Shown piece by piece: positions 1 to 8,240 of a stretch of DNA of 64,000 nucleotides. A program made the translations under genes and the position numbers. The notes beneath the pieces were generated by a model. That model saw only the letters and a program-made list of their open reading frames with translations, made no database searches and was not told where the DNA came from. Every line of letters begins with the position of its first letter. The stretch's first letter is position 1. Source of the stretch: Beaufortia kweichowensis (lineage: Eukaryota; Chordata; Actinopteri; Cypriniformes; Gastromyzontidae); NCBI GenBank assembly GCA_019155185.1, contig CM032797.1, positions 17,260,659-17,324,658 on the forward strand. The letters run 5' to 3'.

Positions 1-474
1 GACACATCTGCTGGTTAAAAAGACAATTGGGTGTTAGTCTTTTTTAACAGTGGTCAAAAAACATCCTTATAAAAAGCAAAATAGCATATGTTTGATTTGA
101 TTCATTACAATTTGCCAGTGGAGTTAAAATAAAACAAAAAATACATTTTTTATATATTGTACAGTTTTGTATAGTCCATGTAGATATATATTTTATTTAA
201 TAAAGTATGTATTTTACTAGTTTATATATTTAGTATAGTTTTTGATAATGTATAAATATATTTTTTATCTGTCTTGGATTTAAAAAACAATCTTTATGTA
301 TGTTCTGCCATGCATAGTTTTAAAAACCTGAAACATTTGTGCATGTATTCAGTTTTCTTTCTACACAGTATAGATTCTGACCTCTATTTCCTTATACACC
401 CGGTCAGTCCTGTAGTGAGAATAAAGTGTGTTAGCAGTAGAAACATGATCGTGTGTGTGCTATTTCATCTACAG
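1..474. other. dars2 intron (3' part)
   Basis: Strongly AT-rich sequence ending in the polypyrimidine tract and acceptor of the exon at 475. No repeat or exon was recognised. Confidence 0.7.
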
Positions 475-537
475 AAACACCTGAAGGCCAAAGACGTGGA
501 GTTCTTGAAACAAGCAGCCAAGACACAGTATGGTCAG
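475..537 (+). CDS. dars2: dars2 coding exon a (first exon in the window)
   Basis: Sixty-three bases, 21 codons, phase 0 at both ends. The acceptor is ctacag and the donor gtgagg. It encodes KHLKAKDVEFLKQAAKTQYG plus Q, in the GAD insertion region. The open frame continues artificially into intron on both sides, so the splice sites, not the ORF limits, set the boundaries. Confidence 0.9.
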
Positions 538-3500
538 GTGAGGTCTGCTGGTGGAACGCCACCAGCGTTTGGTATGTGCATATCATCACAAGACTCATGA
601 AATGTTTATCTGCAAACTAATCAATAAATCAGGGGGATTTGGGTGGTAAAAGCTTCAAATGTACCATACAACATACCCTGAGGCGAGCCAGAGTTCACTA
701 TAGGCACCCGGCTCTGCAATTGTTTTATAGGCTGTCCGTTATAATAGGAATTTTTAAGGATATTCTGCCTGTCCCCGCATCATAGTATCGATGTAGTAGT
801 TGTCGAACTTTTCCCACTTAGTGTTAGTGTAACCTGTACTATTGTTCATACTTGGGGGATTTCAAATCCCCCCAAAGTCATCCTGGCATTAAACTTGAAT
901 GATACCTTTAATAATGCAGCTGGTTGAGATCACATTTTCACTCTTAAAACTAAAAAACTACAGAGAAACCCACGGCATATCTAAAAAACGTCGTCTTGGG
1001 GTGGGCTCTTTTTAAACTAGGGCCGGTGAGAATCCACCTAGCAACCATCCAAAACCCCCTAGCAACATTTTGTTCGAGTGAATTTTTACGTGAGCAAGCA
1101 CCATTTACTTTTCTTCACAAATGTAGTATTAAAAGAAAGAGAATGTTCTGTTAATATGCCATCTTATAAATTTCAAAACTAACTGTTAGTGATAGTGTGA
1201 TGATTTCATTAAGTGATGTGTTCATTAAACTTTTGAAATCTGGCTGCTCTGAATGTCACACCCATTAAAATCTGTCTGTTTATATAAATGGAAAGTGTTA
1301 TTGGGGCTGGTGTCCCGGGCTTGAACTAAATGGCATCGTCAAAAGTGATTCTCCACTGCTATCCATTTTAGTTTGAGACTTGGCTTCATTTGAGTCCGGG
1401 AAACCAGCCCGCTTTGTTCTAGAGACTGATGATTGCTCAAGAGTTGTGCCCTATGTTGTCTATGGCGATTGAATATGAGCCAGTGGATGAAATGGATGAT
1501 CGCTGCTGTGTTTGTGCCGTGTGTTGTACAGGAGGTGAGCGTGGCTTCGGTGAGGGCAGATGGTTCGATGAAATCCCCTCTCACCCGACTGCTCTCGGAC
1601 TCGGCCAGACAGCAGCTGCTCCAGATGGCCCAGGCCAATGCTGGAGACTTGATCTTCATGACGGCCGGACCCCGGGAGAACACGGTGCGTACCGCCCCGA
1701 TCCTGTTACACACCCATGCAGATACCTAACCATGCTGGTTCAGGCTAATAAATGTATCATTAGGGCTCTGTGAAGACATATCTGAACGAAACTACAGGGA
1801 CGGTTGGATTTCATCATTTATTTACCGTCATTCCATATGACTTTCTATCTTCTGCAGAACACAAAAGAAGATATTTTGAAGAATGTTGGTAATCAAATCA
1901 TTGACTTTTATTGTATTCTCAAAATATCTTCTTTTGTGTTTTACAGACAAAAGAGTCATATGCAGATTTTCAACAACATGAGGGTGAATAAATGATAACT
2001 GAACTTGACTGAATTTTTTAGGAAGGGATTTTTTTGTTGTTCATCTTTGCTCAGTTAGGGCTGACTTTCAACCATAAATATTGTTACATGTTTATTTAGT
2101 TAAATTCAAAACATTGTTATGTTCTTTTATTTTGTATTTTAAATCTTTGTGGTAATCTAAGTACTTGTTTTCTTTGATTGGAATAATAATCTTTGAAACC
2201 ACGTTAGATCGGCACTTAGATATATTTCTGTGACCCTGCCTGTAAAATCCAGGCTAAAGTCTTATAATACAATAATGAGATAACAAGCATCACGATTTGA
2301 TTTCAATCATTAATTTTACTTGACCTTTCTCAGTCAATATTAAATATATCAAGATTATATTCTCACAGAATGTTCTTTACATTTTATAGGTTGATTTTAT
2401 GTCAAAAATAAATCACTAGAAATTGACTTTAGCTGGGTTTTCACAGGCAGGGTCACATATTTTTTCAAATATATTCAAAAGGCACCTATTTTATTCGCCC
2501 TGCCGTAATCTCAATCAAAAATTCAATTCCCAGCGCCCCCATTTACATTTACCTTCTCATCAGTTCAGTCACTGTGCCCTGAAGTGATTGATGACTATGG
2601 ATTTTTAGAAAATATGGCTTCAGAAGAATGCTGACATGATCTAATCACTTTTAAAAGAATATTCATCTTTCTCTTGCCTCAGCTTTCGCTCGGGGCCGGT
2701 GCAGATGGTGAGCTTGGCACAACGCGAGACGGCTGCTTAGTCACAAAGCAGAGAGTGGGAGGTGGTTGGGGATAACTGGCAGGCTTTGTGTGCTGAGGTT
2801 GTGGGTTGAATTGTGATACGAGCGCAATAAATGAGAGAAGTTAGTGATGTGAATGTACTTGCCTCTTAACACCTTCCAGCTGTACATGTCCGCTGCAGTT
2901 CAATATTGTAGAAAAAAAAAACCGTTTTGTTTCATTTTTATATTCATGAATTAACAACTAGAAGAGCTGTGCTCAGCTGTATTAGTATTAAGTCAGATTT
3001 TCTCATTTTCAATATGACTAATCCAAAACATGTAAAGGTTACATGTGCTTCTCTAGTGATATTTGGCATCTCAGTATGCATCCTTTTAAAGGCCATCCTG
3101 GATTTGCAGCTTCTTATTCTGAAACATTCATTATCTTTTAATCTCTTTGAAATGGTGGTTTAACTTCTAGAATTTGGTGCCCTTATGGATGAAACAGATT
3201 CAAGACCTTGTCTTGAACTTGTCTTGATCGGTTTTATCTTTTTCTCCCCAATGATTTTCTTATTTGTACTTGTATAAGAGGCCCAAGTCCAAAAATTAAA
3301 GTACCTTTCACTTCCTCTTTTATCACATCTTAGCGCCCTCTACTGGGAAAGCTGAGACTGCAATGCGCCGAGCTGCTCGAGAGCCATGGCCTGCCTGTCC
3401 GTGACCCGTCCGTCTTTCACTTTCTGTGGGTGGTTGACTTTCCCCTGTTCTTACCAAAAGAGGATGACCCAGAGATGTTTGAGTCCGCCCATCATCCCTT

Positions 3501-5688
3501 CACTGCCCCAGTGCCTGAGGATGCCAAACTGCTGTACACCCAACCCCATAAGGTATGTATTCATGTTCTTTAAGTGTATCATTACCATTTTTTCAAACCT
3601 TTAGATATTTTTTGATGGAGACATGAAAAAAAGGCTTTCAGGAGAGGCTTTTGAAACCATGTGTATTATGTCATTTAACGTTATGGCAATTTCATGCAAA
3701 TGTCAAGCTTACCATGAAAAAGCATACCAAAGGTTTTTACCATACTGATCAATATTTCTCTCAAAGTTTTTAAAGCTTTTTATGTTTAAAGCACGATTTT
3801 TCAGGTAAAGTCAGGTTAAGTGCTGTTTTCAGAATTTTCACATCCGTAACAGTCCATATTCCTCATAAATGAGCACATGAAACTTACAATAAAATAACTA
3901 TTTTATGTTCTTTAAAGAGTCATCTCTTTTCCATTTGTTGGGTATCATTGCATTTTAATTGACAGAAGTCCTACAAAGTATGTATATCAATATTGGTGCA
4001 TCACAAGTTATTAAATCAGTACACGTATCGCCAGGGGTGTCGCACCCGTGGGGAAAACACCCACACTTTTCCCAGTGAGAGGGTTCAACACCCACACTTT
4101 TTCTGCAGTTTTTCCGCAGTTTTGCACAAACGCCTTACAGCAGTCGCTCCTCCGTTTCTCTGGCCGCTCTGTGTCTCCCTCCCCTCCCTCTCAAACATGA
4201 CACCGGCTGATGATTGGCTGTTCTGCCTTAAGTCCCGCCTCTCTCAGTGTGTTAGATTTATCGGTCAGCTCGTGCTGAGGAGGCGGGAACTTATGGTTAT
4301 GGTTATTTACATCTCCCTTTTCCAGGTACTTTGAATGAGTGTTTATGCTTTCGAGGTTTAAATAAGCTTGATATGTGTTTGGGAAGATGTTTATGTTTTG
4401 TTCTTAATACATGTTGTTTGTATATCTGGAGTTTGTAACAAAAATAATTTCCCCCTGGGATTATTAAAGTATTTCTGATTCTGATTCTTTAGCAAGTCTA
4501 ACTGTTTTGACTTTTTGACTTATTTTCTGTGTGTTCCAAGTGTGTTTTTATACTTTTCTAGTATCACTCATTTAAATGGGAAGCTTTTTATATCTTGTAT
4601 GTTATACCTTTTGTACCCTTCTGTCATTGTATTCATCGTTTTTATTGTTAACAAACAAACCACATCCATCCCCCGCACTTTTGAAAAGCTTGCTACGCCC
4701 CTGCGTATTGCAACACACATTATATCATAAAATGGTTGCGAACATCCAGCCCTACTTCCAACTTGTTTATCCTTTTTTTCAGGTGCGTGGCCAGCATTAT
4801 GACTTGGTTCTGAATGGCTGCGAGGTCGGAGGAGGGTCCATTCGCATCCACAGTGCGGCTCAGCAGCTGTACGTCCTGGAGACGATCCTCAAGGTAACCG
4901 ACCAAGTGTGAAAAATTTCATAATAAGTCAGGTGCACCAATACAGTAGGTTGTGTTCGCTGAGGTAGTTGTTGTGTTGGGATTTGTGCAGTTTATGCATG
5001 ACTTTCGCTTTCAAGCTGAAGAGACTGGGAGTATACTCTCTGATAGTGTGTTTTTATTTGTGGTTTGTGTAATAGGAAGACCCTTCTCTTTTGTCTCATC
5101 TCTTGGAGGCACTGGAGTCCGGCGCCCCTCCGCACGGTGGAATCGCATTAGGTGAGCGAACATTCAACACATGCTATCTTTGACATTTTCAAGGTTGTAG
5201 AGGTTTAACTGTGACTGAAGGACTTGTTGATGGTATTCTCCTATTGGTTAAAGTGGAACGGTCATGGTCAGACACTGAAATTGCTGGCCCGTAACCTCGA
5301 GCATGAAGTGCCCTTGATCGTGCGAGATTTTCGGTTTGTTTTTGTTTCGGGCAGGGTCAAAGATGTTTTCACAGTTTGCTTATTTTGTGATACACAAATT
5401 ACTGTGTTCTTGTCTAGATGAAAAAATCTAAAGAGTATAAAATATCTCTTTTACAGCTGAAAAAATAGAATTGCTCTTATCTTGTTTTCATGTGCAGGGC
5501 TGGATCGACTGATCTCCATCATCGTAGGAGCTCCTAGCATAAGGGACGTCATAGCTTTTCCAAAATCGTTCAGAGGTCACGATCTCATGAGTCACGCCCC
5601 AGACTTCGTTTCTGAAGATGACTTGAAGCCGTATCATATTTCTGTGATTTGGCCTGACGCAGATACAGAGAATCAACGGGACAATTAA
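475..5688 (+). CDS. dars2: dars2, mitochondrial aspartyl-tRNA synthetase (C-terminal six coding exons; 5' part outside the window)
   Basis: Joined exons 475-537, 1532-1684, 3334-3552, 4783-4893, 5076-5151 and 5498-5688 give 270 residues plus a TAA stop. That is the C-terminal part of a protein that is about 650 residues in vertebrates. The enzyme charges mitochondrial tRNA(Asp) with aspartate in the matrix and belongs to the bacterial-type class IIb AspRS group. Seen in order: the GAD insertion domain (exons 1-3 here), the block FLWVVDFPLF, the aspartate-site signature LVLNGCEVGGGSIRIH, and motif 3 with GLDR followed by IRDVIAFPKSF. All five junctions are GT/AG and keep frame; the junction TAGPRENT/RPLLGKLRL matches the spacing I recall for the human protein. 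Catalytic domains and motifs 1-2 would lie upstream. No disabling change is visible, so this looks like a working gene. The protein assignment is secure; the symbol assumes the standard fish name. Confidence 0.95.
1532..1684 (+). CDS. dars2: dars2 coding exon b (GAD insertion domain)
   Basis: One hundred and fifty-three bases, 51 codons, phase 0/0. The acceptor is tgtacag and the donor gtgcgt. It ends in the GAD-domain strand GDLIFMTAGPRENT. The preceding intron (538-1531) holds a 24-base palindrome at 852-875 and a short stretch with two copies of cctagcaac near 1033-1067, a pattern common in cyprinid repeats. Confidence 0.9.
1806..1998. repeat. Foldback MITE copy in a dars2 intron (agttcaccc-family, ends lost)
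   Basis: The left half contains ctgcagaacacaaaagaag and gaagaatgttggtaa. The right half contains the inverse segment caaaatatcttcttttgtg and ends in catgagggtgaataaatga. This is the internal arrangement of the cyprinid foldback element also seen intact at 7177-7492. The outermost termini are missing. I do not assign a database name; the Angel-type teleost elements are the closest description I can offer. Confidence 0.75.
2230..2456. mobile_element. 227-bp non-autonomous DNA transposon (gtgaccctgcc family)
   Basis: The termini gtgaccctgcctgtaaaatcc and ggttttcacaggcagggtcac are inverted repeats. Flanking 8-mers atatttct (2222-2229) and atattttt (2457-2464) match at 7 of 8 bases. An 8-bp duplication suggests hAT, but this is an inference. 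Diverged relatives lie at 8011-8240 and 28681-28917. Confidence 0.75.
2465..3333. other. dars2 intron, unique sequence
   Basis: The segment runs from the MITE to the next exon. A short exon-like piece at 2683-2707, bounded by AG and GT, was examined and rejected because the flanking exons already join in frame. Nothing else stands out. Confidence 0.5.
3333..3346 (-). promoter_or_regulatory. CTCF-like motif across a dars2 splice acceptor
   Basis: The minus-strand sequence ccagtagagggcgc fits every position of the CTCF core consensus CCASYAGRKGGCRS. It includes the last acceptor base and the first four and a third codons of the exon at 3334. Binding is not shown by sequence alone. Confidence 0.45.
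3334..3552 (+). CDS. dars2: dars2 coding exon c (end of GAD domain and return to the catalytic core)
   Basis: Two hundred and nineteen bases, 73 codons, phase 0/0. The acceptor is catcttag and the donor gtatgt. It encodes RPLLGKLRLQCAELLESHGL, then the conserved FLWVVDFPLFLPKE and SAHHPFTAP. The exon's first bases form a perfect reverse-strand match to the CTCF consensus (3333-3346), so the acceptor, the first codons and a possible CTCF site overlap. Confidence 0.93.
3760..3985 (+). repeat. Dispersed repeat, copy 1 (pair with 25283-25505)
   Basis: About 220 bases are shared in the same orientation with 25283-25505. Common segments include gttctttaaagagtc, ccatttgttgggtatcattg, acagtccatattc and aaaataactatttt. 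No inverted termini or coding sequence was seen, so the class is unknown. Confidence 0.75.
4032..4703. mobile_element. 672-bp hAT-like non-autonomous element in a dars2 intron
   Basis: The termini caggggtgtcgcacc and ttgctacgcccctg are imperfect inverted repeats. They are flanked by the 8-mers cgtatcgc (4024-4031) and cgtattgc (4704-4711), matching at 7 of 8 bases. CAGGGG-type ends with 8-bp duplications are typical of hAT elements. No transposase was seen. Near 4445-4490 the interior has a retroposon-like end (gggattattaaagtatttc followed by a ctgatt tandem), suggesting an insertion inside the element or a captured retroposed tail. The piece at about 4160-4290 is less AT-rich than the intron around it. 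Confidence 0.75.
4783..4893 (+). CDS. dars2: dars2 coding exon d (aspartate-binding block)
   Basis: One hundred and eleven bases, 37 codons, phase 0/0. The acceptor follows a T-run (ctttttttcag) and the donor is gtaacc. It carries HYDLVLNGCEVGGGSIRIH, the most conserved AspRS segment outside the class II motifs, whose Asn, Glu, Gly and Arg positions line the aspartyl-adenylate pocket in known structures (family knowledge). The upstream intron contains the hAT-like element. Confidence 0.94.
5076..5151 (+). CDS. dars2: dars2 coding exon e
   Basis: Seventy-six bases, phase 0 in and phase 1 out. The acceptor is gtaatag and the donor gtgagc. It encodes EDPSLLSHLLEALESGAPPH then GGIAL; the last G starts the glycine codon completed in the final exon. 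PPHGGIALGLDR spans the junction and is the start of class II motif 3. Confidence 0.92.
5498..5688 (+). CDS. dars2: dars2 terminal coding exon f (class II motif 3)
   Basis: The acceptor is tgtgcag; bases gg complete the split glycine, then LDRLISIIVGAPSIRDVIAF follows. The motif 3 arginine of GLDR is present; it contacts ATP in class II synthetases. The exon continues with PKSFRGHDLMSHAPDFVSED and ends NQRDN with TAA at 5686-5688. Confidence 0.95.
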
Positions 5689-6110
5689 GTTTAAGCACTT
5701 AAACTGTCGAGTATATGAGTATGATGTTCACGATTGCCGTGGGGACCGCATGCTCGCCATTTATGCCTCATCCTGGTGATGGACGATTTTTTTCACAGCA
5801 GAAAGATCAGAATTACTTTCGTGATCTGTGAGCACCATCTTCTCTCCCCATTGCCTCATGAAACACGACCAATAGATCGATCGTACATCCTCATCAAATA
5901 CTTTTGCTCTATATTTTGTGTTTTCAAGTCTAAATCTTTTAAAATAAAATCTTTTTAAAGAAGCCAGTCTGGCTGAAAGTTTCAGTAGGGGGCAGCATTG
6001 TTCCATTGCAACTCTTCAGATGCCCTGCGGCGGAGGCAGCGTTCACGCATGCCGTATCTTACATCCTTCCACCAACAGACATACCAAATAAAGCTATATT
6101 TCAGTTTTAC
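5689..6110 (+). other. dars2: dars2 3' UTR and flank with two candidate poly(A) signals
   Basis: The transcript should end in this stretch. AATAAA occurs at 5943-5948, and again at 6087-6092 where it is followed within 30 bases by a T/GT-rich run. Which signal is used cannot be decided from sequence. A CTCF-like motif lies between them at 5982-5995. Confidence 0.6.
5982..5995 (+). promoter_or_regulatory. CTCF-like motif in the dars2 3' UTR/flank
   Basis: tcagtagggggcag fits 13 of 14 consensus positions. Its orientation is opposite to the motif at 3333-3346. Confidence 0.45.
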
Positions 6111-7176
6111 CTCTGTGATGCCTTATCTGCAAAAGCAGATGCTCATTTTTCATACCCAGGTACATCTACTCATTACAGCCAGTGTTATTTTAAAGTAGAC
6201 CTTTGAGTTGAGTCAGAAAAAGGCCACCAAGCTGTAAACATGCTTCTTTGTGTACGACACACAGCTTCTGCTGTTTTTCCTAATGATAAGTTAAGTAAGT
6301 ATGCAGTTGCTGCTTGTTTACATGACTGTATGAAATTCCCACCCACGTCCGACAGCAACGCAGGTAGATGTTTCCGTTAATTCTTTGGAGAAAAACGCAG
6401 GTGAGCCAGTGCACCCTGGCTCAGCTGTCTGATATGTAGAAAGACACCGTTTCAGATGTCATCCACCATTGCCATCAACACCCTCTGAGCTTTAAGCAGA
6501 CCTTTTCTTCTGCCCTGCTGTTTTGAAAACCAGACAGAGACTTGGTACTTCTGGAATTTTATGTTCCCGGCCACTGTGTGCAAAAGTGATGAGACGCCTC
6601 TCCGATTCATCCGATTGGCCTAAATACCCGAGTAGTCTCCATGACGCAAAAGGTCAGATAAAGAGCAACAAAGCCCATGTTTAGTTTTTTCAATACTGAC
6701 TTTCAATGACTATGTAAGAAAGGTAATTATAATAGATTCCAGCTGAGACGCTTTTAGGCCTCCGTAATTTGTTTCTGTGTAATTTTCCCTGTTTTGTAAT
6801 CTCGGGGGACCTGCGCTCTCTGTGGAGAATAAACAGAGCGATTTGATGGGAAGACCCTTTGGGTAACTTGCAGATATAGTGAGGGGATAATGAGCTCGCT
6901 GCCTTCATACCTTTTGTTTCTAACTGCTTATTTTTTTCAAAGCACTCAGATGAGATCCAAAGGAAATAATTGGCTGGTGCTTGGTGCTGTTCATCAATAA
7001 AGGAGCATGGGTTGCCTAGCCCATGTTTTGCACATAATTTATTTCTGCAAATGTGCGACTCGCAGATTTCTGTGGTGTTACTTTTATTTTTTCAACTTGG
7101 AGACTTTTGCAACAACGCACAATTAGCGGCTTCAGTAGGAAAGGTTTGTGTGTTTTGGCATGTATTATAAATGGAG
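6111..7176. other. Intergenic, unique sequence downstream of dars2
   Basis: No exon or repeat was recognised. In mammals GAS5 with its box C/D snoRNAs lies just downstream of DARS2. I saw no run of paired C (TGATGA) and D (CTGA) boxes here on either strand. Confidence 0.4.
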
Positions 7177-7492
7177 TTAAAGGAATAGTTCACCCAAAAA
7201 TAAACATTTTGTCATAATTTATTTGCCCTCATGAACAACATGCTGAAAACCTGTTAAAAACTTGTATGTGACTCTTTCTTCTGTGTAACACAAAAAAAAT
7301 ATTTTGAGAAATGGTTTTGTGTTCATACAATGGAAGTCAATGGGAAACAATGTTGTTCGGTTACCAATATTTTTCAAAATATCCTCTTTTGTGTGTTCTA
7401 CAGAAGAAAGAAAGTCATACATGTTTGCATGACATGAGGGTAAATTAATGATTTATATAGAATTTATATATTTGGGTGAACTATCACTTTAA
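7177..7492. mobile_element. Full-length foldback MITE (agttcaccc family)
   Basis: The element runs from ttaaaggaatagttcaccca to gggtgaactatcactttaa, with TTAA at both outer ends. The interior is the usual pair of inverted arms around a central aatggaagtcaatggg. It is the most complete copy in the window. TTAA at both ends could be a target duplication or part of the terminal repeat. Confidence 0.85.
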
Positions 7493-8010
7493 AAAGGTTG
7501 AATATATGGAGCTAGTCAGCTATCTGAGTAAACATCACAAATGCTGTATATTATGTTATACAGTACTGCATTCAATCCCAGGAGACCTGAAATATCTAGA
7601 CATCTGTACGCATTCACATTCATCTCAATGACTGCTGCCTGACTGGTAAATGTAGCCATGCATGCAAATACTGTATGTGACCTGCATATTGCCATTATTG
7701 CTTCAGGGCATTTAACTGCAGACATTTCTCTTAAGCCAAGCTAAGGACAGTCACTAATGTAGGCTTTACCATGATTACTGCATTTACAGCTCAGATTGTT
7801 GGTTGAAAAAATGAGCAAAGATTTTAAACTGTGTACTTTTGGGTATTGTGAACATCTTTATGGTGCATTGGCTTAATCTAAGTTTTACAGAACATACTAT
7901 GGAGCAAAACCATGGTTCATTTGGGTTACAATGGTTAAAGCATAGTAACCATGTTTTCTGTTGTTGTTTATTTGTAGTAAAATCCTGATTAGTTTTTCGT
8001 AAGAATAATT
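7493..8010. other. Intergenic, with a probable old repeat near 7890-7960
   Basis: Segments aaccatggttcatttgggtt and gcatagtaaccatgtttt resemble a dispersed cyprinid repeat with aaccatgg motifs. The ends could not be defined. The rest is unique. Confidence 0.35.
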
Positions 8011-8240
8011 GTGACCCTACCTGTGAAGTCATTTTTATGTGATCTTCTGTTTTCTGCATAAAATCATCCTACATAATGTAAAGAACTTTAAGTGAAAATA
8101 TAACCTTGATATTGACCGACTAAAATTATGTCAAAGATTTAAATCGTAGTAAAATTAATAGGTGAAATTACGATTTGATGCTTGTTATCTCAGAATTACT
8201 TTTTTTAGACTTTATGCCTGGTTTTTACAGACAGGGTTAT
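8011..8240. mobile_element. Non-autonomous DNA transposon, gtgaccctgcc family, second copy
   Basis: It starts gtgaccctacctgtgaagtc and ends gcctggtttttacagacagg. Inside, cgatttgatgcttgttatctc is the reverse-complement counterpart of the copy at 2230-2456, so this copy lies in the opposite orientation. A clear target duplication was not found. Confidence 0.7.

Noticed and set aside
1339..1773. Long open frames on both strands overlapping dars2 exon b.
   Set aside because: Only the 1532-1684 part in one plus-strand frame matches AspRS; the others are shadow frames.
2683..2707. Short exon-like segment between AG and GTGAGC in the dars2 intron.
   Set aside because: Exons b (ending 1684) and c (starting 3334) already join in phase with the spacing expected for the protein; including these 25 bases would shift the frame.
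6111..7176. Possible gas5-type snoRNA host gene after dars2.
   Set aside because: No ordered C and D box pairs with terminal stems were visible on either strand.
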